A stretch of 64,000 bases of DNA, taken from NCBI GenBank assembly GCA_018241725.1, contig JAFEDI010000103.1, positions 62,001-126,000 on the forward strand, given 5' to 3'. A program made the position numbers and the translations under genes. The notes under the pieces are model-generated. The model had not been told where the DNA came from. It saw only the letters and a program-made list of their open reading frames with translations, and did not search any database. The stretch comes from Pseudomonadota bacterium. Its GTDB lineage: Bacteria > Pseudomonadota > Gammaproteobacteria > Burkholderiales > Rhodocyclaceae. Positions 44,101 to 55,302 of the stretch are shown here, one piece after another (within the stretch, counting starts at the first letter, position 1; every line of letters begins with the position of its first letter).

Positions 44101-44551
44101 GGACAAGGCGCGGGCGTTTCTACGGGCCCACCAATCGCACCTGTCGCTGCAACGTCTGCGCCGCAATCAGCCACTCACCCCGACCGACCTCGGTGAGCTC
44201 GAAAAGATGCTGCTGGAGGCCGGCGGCTCGCCGGAACTCATCAACGAAGCCAGAGAGAAAAGCCACGGGCTCGGTATCTTCGTCCGCACCCTGGTAGGCC
44301 TGGACCGCGAAGCGGCGATGCAAGCCTTCAGCGATTTCATCGGCGGGACGACCGTAACGCCGAATCAGATTGAGTTTATCAATCTGGTGGTGGAGGAGCT
44401 GACGCAGAACGGGGTGATGGAGCCGGCGCGGCTTTTTGAGTCGCCATATACCGACATCAATGCACAGGGGCCACTGGGCGTTTTTCCACCGGCGACCGTT
44501 ACACAGATTGTGGAAGTGCTGGAGGGGGTTCGGGAGCGTGCAGTGGCCTAG
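41132..44551 (+). CDS. hsdR: Type I restriction-modification motor/nuclease subunit
   Basis: A 1139-residue protein from a GTG right after hsdS. Residues 1-130 (LLFESASKAEQL-like start, RRTLELGVAWLYKHD, DLGNMAVHS) are a DUF4145-type domain, then a coiled coil (EGELRAKDEKLSSLLSERAA). Nuclease: VDYVLWGDDGKPLGLIEAKR (D...EAK). Helicase: MATGAGKTRT, VIDEAHRS and MVGRGTRLC (motif VI). The C-terminus resembles the EcoEI R family. It translocates DNA and cuts unmethylated DNA. All motor and nuclease motifs are intact, so the system should be functional. Confidence 0.93.
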   Translation: MSNFAFLSLPEWAFLFESASKAEQLANTDARASCFYARRTLELGVAWLYKHDKTLKLPYQDNLSALIHEPTFRQTVGDALFTKARLIKDLGNMAVHSAKKMAPADAVSTTRELFHFCYWLARTYGRTARPDPSQLFDSKRLPTVSALPAQTVEQLQKLEGELRAKDEKLSSLLSERAALDEELRRLREEFAAIRQANTAQPDTHDYSEAETRKLFIDTLLKEAGWHLDPDKNFEVEVTGMPNAENKGYVDYVLWGDDGKPLGLIEAKRTTKSPTVGQQQAKLYADCLEAQYGQRPVIFYSNGYEHWMWDDKSYPPRAVQGFYKKPELELLIQRRSSRKKLSEAVINSAIIERYYQTRAVRRVGESFEVDKLRKSLLVMATGAGKTRTVIAMADVLMRCNWAKRVLFLADRVALVNQAVNAFKVHLPDSAPVNLVTDKATEGRVYVSTYPTMMGLIDEALSRENAGQRRFGVGHFDLIVIDEAHRSVYQKYRAIFDYFDSLLVGLTATPKDEIDHNTYGLFDLETGVPTDAYGLDEAVADKHLVPPVAISVPLKFQREGIKYNDLSEEEKEAWDALEWSDDGTVPDEVNAEAVNKWLFNTDTVDKVLETLMTKGQKVAGGDRLGKTIIFAKNNDHADFIAQRFNINYPHYKGHFARVVTYKTEYAQSLIDDFSKKDKMPHIAISVDMLDTGIDVPEVVNLVFFKIVRSKTKFWQMVGRGTRLCKDLFGPGEDKQNFFIFDFCQNLEFFSQNPNFSEGSAAEPLGKRLFMARLQLISSLDSKLVQGNIVGEPVAAPYGGGLTEAQLRAETAEMLHQSIVAMNQDNFVVRPHRQYVEKYGKPEAWQVLGPDDYAVLNARVAGLPTELVDEDEEAKRFDMLVLRTQLSILQALPAFTGLKEKIQALASALEEQSAIPAINAEMVLIQAVASDEWWEDVTAPMLETVRRRLRALVKLIPKGEKQVVYTNFEDEIGEAATIDLPQVTAGLNMAKFKDKARAFLRAHQSHLSLQRLRRNQPLTPTDLGELEKMLLEAGGSPELINEAREKSHGLGIFVRTLVGLDREAAMQAFSDFIGGTTVTPNQIEFINLVVEELTQNGVMEPARLFESPYTDINAQGPLGVFPPATVTQIVEVLEGVRERAVA

Positions 44552-44607
44552 CGTCTGTGAGGATGGATGATTGCCGACATTCCAAAGCCTTCGACTAAGG
44601 AAAGTTT

Positions 44608-44727
44608 ATGCCATTAAGGGGCATTGTCGGCGACAACGAAATCTATGCGTTCGACCTCGTGTATGGCAGGCAATCAAGCCGACACATCCTCTATGTCGAT
44701 GCGCTATTTTTCCTCTCTGACTGGTAG
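44608..44727 (+). CDS. Possible small protein downstream of hsdR
   Basis: A 39-codon frame (MPLRGIVGDNEIYAFDLV) with AAGGA five bases before its ATG and a TAG stop. No domain is recognised. It may be a real small gene or the 5' remainder of a lost one. Confidence 0.3.
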   Translation: MPLRGIVGDNEIYAFDLVYGRQSSRHILYVDALFFLSDW

Positions 44728-44788
44728 ACTACTTATGTCAAAAAGCAGGATTGACCTGCCAAGCCGCATCCTGAAAGACGGGTAAATT

Positions 44789-45262
44789 ATGACAAAGCGT
44801 TACGTTGGTTTCGTCGTTGTAGGGGAGGCCGTAACTGTAGTTGATGCAGAAGTGCCAAATGATAAAGATTTGCCCATTACGATTATTTCTGACACATCCT
44901 GGAACCTACAGAACGGTGACAGAGGACCTGCCCTCGCCGTACTTCATCAGCGTTGCGCTGATTACCTTCGCGAGAATGAGATTGGGTTTGTTGTAGTAAA
45001 AGCAAGTGCGCTACCCACTGGCTCGGCGAAACTGGCACTTCTAGAGAGTGCAGAGGTGAGAGGTGTAATTATTGCTGGTGCAGCGTCAACATCTGACGTA
45101 AAAATTCTTTCAAAGGCTGTTATCAGCCGGACTTACGGCGAGCGAAAGGTAGACGAGTACTTGAAAGATGATAGCTTCTGGAATGAACACACCGAAGGCG
45201 GGAAGTTACGCAAAACCAGTCGCGAGGCGGCAATGCTCATTATCGCTGCGAGGAATCGTTGA
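44789..45262 (+). CDS. Hypothetical protein paired with Ser/Thr kinase
   Basis: A 157-residue protein starting MTKRYVGFVVVGEAVTVVDA. Alternating strands and helices (VGFVVVGEAVTVVDAEV, IGFVVVKAS, VRGVIIAGAAST) suggest a RNase-H/actin-like or Rossmann-type fold, perhaps DUF3010-like, but I cannot confirm this. A conserved-looking C-terminus has SREAAMLIIAARNR. The stop overlaps the kinase start (TGATG), so the pair is translated together. That coupling suggests it is the kinase partner or substrate. Confidence 0.55.
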   Translation: MTKRYVGFVVVGEAVTVVDAEVPNDKDLPITIISDTSWNLQNGDRGPALAVLHQRCADYLRENEIGFVVVKASALPTGSAKLALLESAEVRGVIIAGAASTSDVKILSKAVISRTYGERKVDEYLKDDSFWNEHTEGGKLRKTSREAAMLIIAARNR

Positions 45263-46293
45263 TGGCAGGTGTCGTTCCCGAACTGCATGTTGGCAAAAAA
45301 CTAGGTAATGGCCATTTCGGCGAAGTTTTTCTTGGTGAAGATGGCGTTCATGGCACAGTAGCTGTGAAAGTTTTATCCCGAAAACTTGCGCACACAGATG
45401 CGGAATGGCTTGCGTACAAAGCGGGCTTTCTGGCTGAAGCTCAGCATCTTTCGAAAGCACGCCATCGAAATGTCGTTCAGGTGTTCCATATTGAAGAGCT
45501 GCCAGATGGAAATAGCATCCGCTTTTGCATGGCTTTTTGCCCAGGAGGTTCACTCCAACAAGCCTTTGAGGCAGGGCCAATGCCACTACTTGATGTACGC
45601 AAAGTTGCAACGGATGTGTCGTTAGGTCTTGATGCACTGCACGCGCGCGGAATGCTTCATCGGGACATTAAGCCAGGCAACATTCTGATTGATGGTGCTG
45701 GCGTAGCCCAACTAGGTGACTTTGGGCTAGTCACCGACAGGTTAATCATGGGCTACGGTTCGCAGGCGGGCTACAGCGACCACATCGCTTATGAAGTTTG
45801 GATTGGGCACGGTACAAGCGTTAGAACTGACATCTGGGCTCTCGGGATGACCCTTTACCGCTTATTGCATGGAAAGGCTTGGTATGAGGCGACTCCGTCG
45901 CCACGTCACATAATTCGTGATGGTGGATTCGTCGATACGCTTTGCTGGCTTCCACATATACCGAAAGCTTGGCGCAGAGCAATCCGGAAAATGCTTAATG
46001 ACGACTCAACCCTTCGCTACCAGTCCGCCGGACAAGTTCTAAATGCGTTGTCGGCACTTCCTACTCCAAACTGGTCGGTTGCCGTAACGCCAAATTTAGT
46101 CAGATGGGAACAAACTTCGGCCACTAGGCTAAAGGTAGCCGAATGGACTTGGCTTTCCCCACGAAAGCATGAATGGCAAGCGTGGAGTGAGCCTATCGGA
46201 AAAGTTGGGCGAAAAAAGGCACTCGGAGGGACTACTGCCCCCATTAGTAAGGGGCAAGCGATAAAAGAGTTAGAAGCCTTCTTTGAAATCTAG
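45262..46293 (+). CDS. Serine/threonine protein kinase (Hanks type)
   Basis: A 343-residue kinase. Glycine loop KKLGNGHFGEVFLG, ATP lysine in VAVKVLSRKL, helix-C glutamate region FLAEAQHLSKARHRNVVQVF, catalytic loop MLHRDIKPGNILI, DFG in QLGDFGLV, and DIWALGMTLYRLL. All kinase subdomains are present and there is no membrane helix, so it is soluble. The last 80 residues (SATRLKVAEWTWLSPRKHEW) form a small extra domain. It lies directly behind a restriction system and a coupled unknown protein, so a role in phage sensing or abortive infection is possible but unproven. Confidence 0.88.
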   Translation: MAGVVPELHVGKKLGNGHFGEVFLGEDGVHGTVAVKVLSRKLAHTDAEWLAYKAGFLAEAQHLSKARHRNVVQVFHIEELPDGNSIRFCMAFCPGGSLQQAFEAGPMPLLDVRKVATDVSLGLDALHARGMLHRDIKPGNILIDGAGVAQLGDFGLVTDRLIMGYGSQAGYSDHIAYEVWIGHGTSVRTDIWALGMTLYRLLHGKAWYEATPSPRHIIRDGGFVDTLCWLPHIPKAWRRAIRKMLNDDSTLRYQSAGQVLNALSALPTPNWSVAVTPNLVRWEQTSATRLKVAEWTWLSPRKHEWQAWSEPIGKVGRKKALGGTTAPISKGQAIKELEAFFEI

Positions 46294-46297
46294 AGGC

Positions 46298-46519
46298 TTA
46301 TACTAAACGTAGCGAGCGCGGCAGTAGATACTGTCCATCACTATCTATCTGTGTTAAAGGCTTGAGCATAAGATGCTTGGTTGCAATAGAGCGTCGCAAT
46401 TCCGAGCAGGATGGGCAATACGACTTGCTAGCTACCACGCCCTCTCCAGGCTGCCAGTAGCTTTGGCAGAAACGGCAACGAGGAAGTGCCGCGGAGAGGT
46501 TCGCAGATTTCTTGCTCAT
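46298..46519 (-). CDS. Small zinc-ribbon protein convergent with the kinase
   Basis: A 73-residue protein from the ATG at 46519 (GAGAGGAC upstream). CRFC and CPSC pairs, 19 residues apart, form a probable zinc ribbon. Then follows an RRSIATKHLMLKPL helix and a basic tail. It is transcribed toward the kinase and ends 4 bp from it, so the two transcripts would overlap. Family and function unknown. Confidence 0.55.
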   Translation of the reverse strand: MSKKSANLSAALPRCRFCQSYWQPGEGVVASKSYCPSCSELRRSIATKHLMLKPLTQIDSDGQYLLPRSLRLV

Positions 46520-47274
46520 CGCGTCCTCTCCCGTTGACGTCCTTGTCAAAACCGCACAGAGTAGGTTTCACAAAAAACTATACGTTTGTTCAGTATAAAT
46601 CTCTAATACCCATTAGACAAGCGCTAATTCCATCGTCTTGATTTTTCAATGCACGTCTAACGACATATAGCAGTTTGCACCTTGATGGGGCTTGCCGAGG
46701 GATTCTCAGTCGGCCCAGACTCTATACGACTTCTCCGCTCGGAAACCTGCCACTGGACCATTGAGACGATGACGGTCGCGGGACTAGAGAGTTCGGCAGC
46801 CATGGACGAGCAGTCGAATCGACTGGCGAGGAATGGCATGTGTTGGCCAACTGCTGCAGGGCAGTGTTTCCGCAGACCAGCCATTTGCGGGTCCGTTCTG
46901 GCCAGTTCCCCCCGTTAAACTTCGGCAACGCCGATTGGTAGCAGTGGCAGGCAGAGCACCCAGGGACAATGACCCGCGTGCCCTGACCGATGCGCCTAGC
47001 GAAAGTCCATCGAAAGCATATTCTGAACCTTGCTGGTGCCCAGGAAGAGAGCCGATACGGCACGCCCAGTTCGTTCGCTGCGGACACGAGCAAGGTAAGC
47101 AGTGATTAAAACGTAATGGCGAGTTTTCCATGTTCGTCGACCCACAAGCCCACCGTGAGCATGCGCAATCCCGTGGCGTCGTAGTTCATACACCGCGTAC
47201 TGCAGCACGCGGTTAGCTCTCCCAAAAAACAAAAAGAGCCTTAAAAAACCATCAATATCTTATAACTATGAACA
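46520..47274. other. Intergenic, right edge of the accessory region
   Basis: About 750 bp of short conflicting frames. Nothing is identified; possible small relics only. GC rises to the core level near 46700. No tRNA or integrase attachment site is seen. Confidence 0.5.
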
Positions 47275-47309
47275 CAAAAATGCCCATAAATTTCTCAATT
47301 TATGGGCAT
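47275..47309 (-). terminator. gyrB intrinsic terminator
   Basis: On the minus strand ATGCCCATAAA, a short loop and TTTATGGGCAT (perfect 11-bp stem) are followed by TTTTTG. It lies 36 bp after the gyrB stop. Confidence 0.85.
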
Positions 47310-47345
47310 TGGATTCTCAGCTTATGCGTTCATCTACAGGTGATA

Positions 47346-49832
<2,487 letters not shown>

Positions 49833-49893
49833 TCAGCGGGTACAGCAGGACGCCCCCTTGCGGGGGCTCGCAGTCGGACGGTGTTTTGACGGA

Positions 49894-51000
49894 TCAGATC
49901 CGCATGGGCATCACGACATACTTGAAGTCGGTGTTGTCGGCGAGGCCGAAGAGGGCGCTGGCGTTGCCGTCGTTGAAGCGGATTTCGATCTCGTTGGCTG
50001 CGACGTTGGTCAGCACGTCGAGCAGGTAGGTGACGTTGAAGCCGATGTCGAGGCTGTCGCCGGCGTAGTCGACTTCGAGTTCTTCGAGGGCTTCTTCCTG
50101 CTCGGCGTTGGTGGACACGAGCTTGAGGCTGCCTTCGGAGAGCATCAGGCGCACGCCGCGGAACTTCTCGTTGGTGAGAATGGCGGCACGCTGCAGGGAC
50201 TGCAGCAGGGCCAGGCGGCTGGCCTTGACCAGCTTGGGGTGGCCTTGCGGGATGACGCGCTCGTAGTCGGGGAACTTGCCGTCGATGAGCTTGGAGATCA
50301 GTTCGATGTGGCCGAAGCGGAAGACGATCTGATTGCCGACGATGGTGACCTCGAGGGCTTCGTCGGAGTCGGCCAGCTGGCGGGCCAGCTCGACGACGGT
50401 CTTGCGCGGCAGGATCACGTCGGTGCGAGCAAAGTCGCCAACCAGCGGGGAGGCGGCGTAGGCGAGGCGGTGGCCGTCGGTGGCGACCATGCGCAGGGTG
50501 TCGCCGGCAACGACGAGCAGCAGGCCGTTGAGGTAGTAGCGGATGTCCTGCTGGGCCATGGCGTACTGCACCAGCGCCAGCTGCTTCTTGAAAGCCTTTT
50601 GGGTGGTGGTGAAGTGGATGCCTTCGCCTTCCGGCGGAGCCAGGCGCGGGTAGTCGGCGGCGGGCAGGGTCTGCAGCTGGAAGCGGCTCTTGCCGGCCTT
50701 GAGGGTGATGCGCTTGTCGTCGAGCGTGAGGCTGACGTCGGCGGTGTCGGGCAGGGCGCGCAGGATGTCCTGCAGCTTGCGGGCACCGACGGTGATCGCC
50801 ACGTCGTCGGCGCCATCGGCCGCGGTGGTGCTGTTGCGGATCTGGATTTCGATGTCGGTGGCGAGGAGGGTGAGGGACTCACCCTTCTTCTCGATCAGCA
50901 CGTTCGAGAGGATCGGCAGGGTGTGACGCTTCTCGACGATGCCGGATACCGATTGCAGCGGGGCGAGAAGGGCGTCGCGGGGCGCGGTGAAGAGCAGCAT
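49894..51000 (-). CDS. dnaN: DNA polymerase III beta subunit (sliding clamp)
   Basis: A 368-residue clamp starting MLLFTAPRDALLAPLQSVSG with the three repeated domains of DnaN. LTLLATDIEIQIRNS ends domain one. The C-terminus KYVVMPMRI is the canonical DnaN ending that forms part of the partner-binding pocket. It encircles DNA and tethers Pol III and other polymerases. It lies 88 bp downstream of dnaA on the same strand, so it is probably co-transcribed. Length matches E. coli (366). Confidence 0.98.
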   Translation of the reverse strand: MLLFTAPRDALLAPLQSVSGIVEKRHTLPILSNVLIEKKGESLTLLATDIEIQIRNSTTAADGADDVAITVGARKLQDILRALPDTADVSLTLDDKRITLKAGKSRFQLQTLPAADYPRLAPPEGEGIHFTTTQKAFKKQLALVQYAMAQQDIRYYLNGLLLVVAGDTLRMVATDGHRLAYAASPLVGDFARTDVILPRKTVVELARQLADSDEALEVTIVGNQIVFRFGHIELISKLIDGKFPDYERVIPQGHPKLVKASRLALLQSLQRAAILTNEKFRGVRLMLSEGSLKLVSTNAEQEEALEELEVDYAGDSLDIGFNVTYLLDVLTNVAANEIEIRFNDGNASALFGLADNTDFKYVVMPMRI

Positions 51001-51088
51001 GGACTGAGGTCTCCGAATCGTTTTTACAGGGGCAGGTGCCCGGCGGCGGGCACCCGGCCTTCAATCTTGATGGCAAAAGGTTTCATCA

Positions 51089-52552
51089 TCATCCGCGCAG
51101 AACCTGGGTCAGGACGTGCAGATCATGGTTGAGCTGGGTGTCGCCGAGGCGCAGCTCGGCGATGGTGCGGCAGGCGTGCAGCACGGTGGTGTGGTCGCGG
51201 CCGCCGAAGGCTTCGCCGATGGCCGGCAGGCTCATCGGGGTGAGGTCCTTGGCGAGGAACATGGCCACCTGGCGCGGCCGCGCGATGACGCGGGTGCGCT
51301 TCTTGGAGTGCATGTCGGCGACCTTGATCTTGTAGTAGTCGGCGACAGTTTTCTGGATGAACTCCGCGGTGAGCTGCCGGTTGTGCGCGTTGAGCAGGTC
51401 CTTGAGGGCTTCCTTGGCCACTTCGAGGCTGACGTCGCGGCCGTGGAAGCGGGCGAAGGCGAGCACCTTCTTGAGGGCACCCTCAAGCTCGCGCACGTTG
51501 GAGCGCAGGTTCTTGGCGATCAGGAAGGCGACGTCCTCGTTGAGGTCGATGCGCTCGGCTTCGGCTTTCTTCTTGAGAATGGCGACGCGCATCTCGAGCT
51601 CGGGCGGCTCGATCTGCACCGTCAGGCCCCAGTCGAAGCGCGAGATCAGGCGGTCTTCCAGCCCCTGGACGTCCTTGGGGTAGGTGTCGCTGGTGATGAT
51701 GATCTGCTTCTTGGCCTCGGTGAGGGCGTTGAATGCGTGGAAGAACTCTTCCTGGGTCCGGTTCTTGTTGTTGAAGAACTGGATGTCGTCGATGATCAGC
51801 ACGTCCAGCGAGCGGTAGTAGCGCTTGAAGACGTCGAAGGATTTTTGCTGGTAGGCGCGCACCACGTCGGCGTAGTAGTCCTCGGCGTGCACGTAGCGGA
51901 TGACCTTTTTCGGGTCGTGCTTGAAGACGTAGTTGCCCAGCGCGTGGATCAAGTGGGTCTTGCCGAGGCCGACGCCGCCGTAGATGAACAGCGGGTTGTA
52001 GGACACGCCGGGGTTCTGGGCCACCTGCAGGGCGGCGGCGCGGGCCAGATCGTTGGCGCGGCCGGTGACCAACGTGTCGAAGGTGAAATCGGGGTTGAGA
52101 CGCGACTTGTCGTAGTTGACGACTTCGGCGGAAGTGCCTGCCTCCGGGGCGGCCGGACGCAGGCCTGCCGGAGTGGCGATGGCAGGCGCCGCCGTGGCCG
52201 CAGGGGAGGGCGTAGCCGCCGCAGCCGATGCAGCGGCTAAGGGCGCACCAGCCGGCACGGGAGGGCGGCGCAGGCCGCCCGCGGGCGCCAGGCTGATCTC
52301 GATGGTCGGCAGGCCACCAAAATACTCCTCGCCCAATTCCTCGATGCGCCGCAGGTAGCGGTCACGCAGCCACTGGCGATGGAAGTTGGACGGAGCGACC
52401 AGACGCAGCCCCACCCCGTCGTCGCTCAGCTCTTCGACGCGCAGGGGAAGGATCCAGGTCTTGAACTGCTGGGCGGGCAACTCCTGTTCCAGGCAGCTCA
52501 GGCAATGCGTCCAGAACGCGGCGCATTGGGACGACGATGAGGCTTCGGGCAC
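51089..52552 (-). CDS. dnaA: Chromosomal replication initiator DnaA
   Basis: A 487-residue protein from a GTG. Domain I ([20 protein letters not shown]), a long Ala/Pro-rich domain II (about 90-150), domain III AAA+ with Walker [22 protein letters not shown] (Walker B) and [20 protein letters not shown], and domain IV with [15 protein letters not shown] and [11 protein letters not shown], the DnaA-box-reading signature. It opens oriC. One perfect DnaA box lies upstream at 52693, allowing autoregulation. Complete. Confidence 0.98.
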   Translation of the reverse strand: MPEASSSSQCAAFWTHCLSCLEQELPAQQFKTWILPLRVEELSDDGVGLRLVAPSNFHRQWLRDRYLRRIEELGEEYFGGLPTIEISLAPAGGLRRPPVPAGAPLAAASAAAATPSPAATAAPAIATPAGLRPAAPEAGTSAEVVNYDKSRLNPDFTFDTLVTGRANDLARAAALQVAQNPGVSYNPLFIYGGVGLGKTHLIHALGNYVFKHDPKKVIRYVHAEDYYADVVRAYQQKSFDVFKRYYRSLDVLIIDDIQFFNNKNRTQEEFFHAFNALTEAKKQIIITSDTYPKDVQGLEDRLISRFDWGLTVQIEPPELEMRVAILKKKAEAERIDLNEDVAFLIAKNLRSNVRELEGALKKVLAFARFHGRDVSLEVAKEALKDLLNAHNRQLTAEFIQKTVADYYKIKVADMHSKKRTRVIARPRQVAMFLAKDLTPMSLPAIGEAFGGRDHTTVLHACRTIAELRLGDTQLNHDLHVLTQVLRG

Positions 52553-52692
52553 GATCTACGGGTGGGTTTGGTAAACAGCGGAATGCGCGCGGATTCTCGT
52601 TATACGGGGGCGCTCCGACCTGGGATCGGGGCAGCCGGACATGCGCGCAAGGGGGTCCGGCCAAACGCGTATTGTACCCTCCCGGCGTAGAC

Positions 52693-52701
52693 TTATCCAC
52701 A
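52693..52701 (+). promoter_or_regulatory. DnaA box
   Basis: TTATCCACA, a perfect R1-type DnaA box, 141 bp upstream of the dnaA start. Confidence 0.8.
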
Positions 52702-52785
52702 GCTTGTACAGACCGACAGCCGGGCGGCGCACGCCATCCTCACCCCAGGCCCGCAGGGGGCTTGCGCGGGGATATCGAAACGTGC

Positions 52786-52814
52786 TTGACAAACAGTGGG
52801 TTAACGTATCAAAT
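52786..52814 (+). promoter_or_regulatory. rpmH promoter
   Basis: TTGACA (52786-52791), a 17-bp spacer, then TCAAAT (52809-52814). The -35 is consensus. It lies 33 bp before the rpmH ATG. Confidence 0.6.
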
Positions 52815-52847
52815 TGCGCGTTTGACTCAACTTTTCGGGCACGAAAA

Positions 52848-52982
52848 ATGAAACGTACTTACCAACCTTCCGTCGTCCGTCGCAAGCGCACCCACGGCTT
52901 CCTGGTTCGCATGGCCACCCGTGGCGGCCGTAAGGTCATCGCCGCTCGCCGCGCCAAGGGCCGTCATCGCCTCGCCGTCTAA
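52848..52982 (+). CDS. rpmH: 50S ribosomal protein L34
   Basis: A 44-residue, highly basic protein starting [20 protein letters not shown] and ending [11 protein letters not shown], identical in layout to bacterial L34. It binds 23S rRNA in the large subunit. First gene of the rightward rpmH-rnpA-yidD-yidC-mnmE cluster that faces dnaA in most proteobacteria. Its ATG lies close behind a TTGACA promoter. The 3' part overlaps the favoured start of rnpA in another frame. Confidence 0.98.
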   Translation: MKRTYQPSVVRRKRTHGFLVRMATRGGRKVIAARRAKGRHRLAV

Positions 52983-53412
52983 GGCCGCAGAGGCCACTTC
53001 CCCTGTCGGCAGCGACAACCGCGCGACAGAGGAAGCGACACCCCCGGCAGGATTCGGCTTCGGCTCGTCCTTGCGACTGCACAAAACGGATGAGTTCTCA
53101 TCCGTTTTTGCTTTTCGGCGTGTGCTTCGCGGAAAGTACTTCGCATTGCACTACTGTCCGAACGAAGTCGGGAGCGCCCGCCTCGGTCTCGTTGTCGCCA
53201 AGAAGCTCGCCAAGCGCGCCGTGTTGCGCAACCTGGTGAAGCGGATCGGTCGCGACGTGTTTCGTCATGCCCGCGCAAGCTTGCCGGACTACGATCTGGT
53301 GTTACGATTGTCGGCTAAGGTTGGCGACGTAACGAGACGCACCATGCGCGAAGACATGCTCGCTCTGTTCGAGCGATTGCCCAAGACAGGCCGCGAGAGC
53401 AAAGCAAAGTGA
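52921..53412 (+). CDS. rnpA: Ribonuclease P protein component
   Basis: RnpA core: [20 protein letters not shown], then [20 protein letters not shown] and VKRIGRD, which includes the RNR-type motif (RNLVKR), plus [10 protein letters not shown]. It aids the M1 RNA in tRNA 5' processing. Start choice is uncertain. Homology begins before the TTG at 53071, because residues equivalent to the E. coli N-terminus (GFGFGSS) lie upstream of it. The only other canonical start in frame is the GTG at 52921, inside rpmH. The extra 45 residues are low-complexity. The stop overlaps the yidD start (TGATG). Confidence 0.9.
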   Translation: MAAVRSSPLAAPRAVIASPSKAAEATSPVGSDNRATEEATPPAGFGFGSSLRLHKTDEFSSVFAFRRVLRGKYFALHYCPNEVGSARLGLVVAKKLAKRAVLRNLVKRIGRDVFRHARASLPDYDLVLRLSAKVGDVTRRTMREDMLALFERLPKTGRESKAK

Positions 53413-53621
53413 TGAAACGCGCCGTGCTGGCCCTGCTGCAGGTCTATCGCTACGCCATCAGCCCCATGCTGGGACGCAACTGCCGCTTCGTTCCGTCCTG
53501 TTCGGAGTACGCCGTGGAGGCCGTGGAACGTCATGGAGCCTTGAAGGGCTCGTGGCTCGCCGCACGCCGGGTGTGCCGTTGCCATCCCTTCAGTGGCGGC
53601 GGTTTCGACCCCGTGCCCTGA
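53412..53621 (+). CDS. yidD: Membrane protein insertion efficiency factor YidD
   Basis: A 69-residue protein with the invariant YidD pattern: [20 protein letters not shown], then [12 protein letters not shown] and [17 protein letters not shown]. It is a peripheral inner-membrane protein with an amphipathic N-terminal helix that assists YidC-dependent insertion. The ATG overlaps the rnpA stop, and yidC follows 46 bp later. The conserved cysteines are all present. Confidence 0.96.
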   Translation: MKRAVLALLQVYRYAISPMLGRNCRFVPSCSEYAVEAVERHGALKGSWLAARRVCRCHPFSGGGFDPVP

Positions 53622-53667
53622 TCCACCTCCTCCAGTCCGCCTCAACCCCTTCCTGACACTGACACCG

Positions 53668-55302
53668 ATGGACAACCGTCGCCTGATCCTCCTTCTCGTC
53701 TTCTCGTTCTCGCTGGTCATGCTGTGGGACGGCTGGCAGAAGCACAACCAGCCCAAGGTTCCGCCCGTGGCCGCTGGCGCAGCCTCCGGCGTACCGACGC
53801 CTACCGCCACCGCAGCACCTGGTGCCGCTGCAGTGCCCGGCCAGGTTGCCGTGCCCACTGCGGCGCCCGCCGAGATCGCCACCGTGCGCACCGACCTGCT
53901 GGTGGCTGAAATCTCCGCCCAGGGTGGCGACATCATTCGCCTGGAGCTGACCCAGCACAAGGCAACCGACGACCCCAGCCGCAACTACGTGCTCTTCGAC
54001 AACGGCGAGAAACACAATTACGCCGCCCAGACGGGCCTGATCGGCAACGGACTGCCGAACCACAAGACCCTGTTCACACTGAGCAGCAAGAATGTCGCGC
54101 TGAAGGACGGTGAAGATGCCGTCACCCTGCGCCTCGACGCAGCGCCGACCGCCGACGGCGTGAAGGTGAGCAAGCTGATCACCTTCCACCGCGGCAGCTA
54201 CGTGGCCGACGTGAGCTACGAGATCACCAACGGCAGCGCCGCACCGCTGGCACCGCACGCCTACTTCCAGTTCACCCGCGACGGCAAACCGGCCGAGCAG
54301 CCCGGCGGCTTCGGCGTGCAGACCTTCACCGGCCCGGCCTTCTACACAGAGGCCGAGAAGTACCAGAAGGTTAAGTTCACGGACATCGCCGAGAAGAAGG
54401 CCAAGTTCGTCACCAAGGCCGCCGACGGCTGGGCCGCGATGGTCCAGCACTATTTTGTCGCCGGCTGGGCGCCGAAGGACGGGGAACGCGAGTTCTTCGC
54501 CAACCAGATCAACTCCGACCTGTACTCGGCCGGTGTGATCGTGCCGGTCGCCAGCATCGCCCCGGGCCAGACCGGCAAGCTCGACGTGCCGCTGTACGCC
54601 GGCCCGCAGGAGCAGAGCCGCCTCGACCAGTTCGCCAAGGGCTTCGACCTGGTGGTGGACTACGGCTGGCTGACCATCATCGCTGCACCGCTGTTCTGGG
54701 TCCTGCAATCGCTGCACAAGCTCACCGGCAACTGGGGTTGGGCCATCATCCTGGTGACCATCGGGCTGAAGGCACTGTTCTTCCCGCTGTCCGCTGCCAG
54801 CTACAAGTCGATGGCCAAGATGAAGACCCTCGGCCCGCGCCTGCAGCGCCTGAAGGAGCAGTACGGCGACGACAAGATGAAGCTGCAGCAGGCCATGATG
54901 GACCTCTACAAGCGCGAGAAGGTCAATCCGCTCGGCGGCTGCCTGCCCATCCTGATCCAGATCCCGGTGTTCATCGCCCTGTACTGGGTGCTGCTCGGTG
55001 TCGTCGAGATGCGCGGCGCGCCGTGGTTGGGCTGGATCCACGATCTGTCCGTGAAGGATCCGTTCTACATCCTGCCGCTCATCATGGGCGCCACCAGCCT
55101 GATCCAGACCCGCCTGAACCCGGCTCCGCCCGATCCGATCCAGGCCAAGGTGATGATGCTGATGCCGATCCTGTTCACCTTCATGTTCCTGTGGTTCCCG
55201 GCCGGCCTCGTGCTGTACTGGGTGGTGAACAACTCCCTGTCGATCGCCCAGCAATGGCAGATCAACCGGATGATCGCGGCCGGTGGCAAGACCGCCGAGT
55301 GA
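53668..55302 (+). CDS. yidC: Membrane protein insertase YidC
   Basis: A 544-residue insertase. N-terminal anchor [20 protein letters not shown], an Ala/Pro/Thr-rich linker (about 35-75), the large periplasmic beta-sandwich (80-340) and the conserved five-helix core from [20 protein letters not shown] to [40 protein letters not shown] is the cytoplasmic C1 loop. It inserts proteins alone or with SecYEG. The ATG at 53668 is chosen because it begins the anchor. Overlaps mnmE by 20 bp. Confidence 0.97.
   Translation: MDNRRLILLLVFSFSLVMLWDGWQKHNQPKVPPVAAGAASGVPTPTATAAPGAAAVPGQVAVPTAAPAEIATVRTDLLVAEISAQGGDIIRLELTQHKATDDPSRNYVLFDNGEKHNYAAQTGLIGNGLPNHKTLFTLSSKNVALKDGEDAVTLRLDAAPTADGVKVSKLITFHRGSYVADVSYEITNGSAAPLAPHAYFQFTRDGKPAEQPGGFGVQTFTGPAFYTEAEKYQKVKFTDIAEKKAKFVTKAADGWAAMVQHYFVAGWAPKDGEREFFANQINSDLYSAGVIVPVASIAPGQTGKLDVPLYAGPQEQSRLDQFAKGFDLVVDYGWLTIIAAPLFWVLQSLHKLTGNWGWAIILVTIGLKALFFPLSAASYKSMAKMKTLGPRLQRLKEQYGDDKMKLQQAMMDLYKREKVNPLGGCLPILIQIPVFIALYWVLLGVVEMRGAPWLGWIHDLSVKDPFYILPLIMGATSLIQTRLNPAPPDPIQAKVMMLMPILFTFMFLWFPAGLVLYWVVNNSLSIAQQWQINRMIAAGGKTAE

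Larger units (their letters stand above)
52553..52847. other. dnaA-rpmH intergenic region, candidate oriC or dnaA control region
   Basis: A 295-bp divergent spacer. It contains one perfect DnaA box TTATCCACA (52693-52701) and the two divergent promoters. No box cluster or long AT-rich unwinding stretch is evident, so if this is oriC it is minimal; the main origin may extend elsewhere. Confidence 0.5.
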
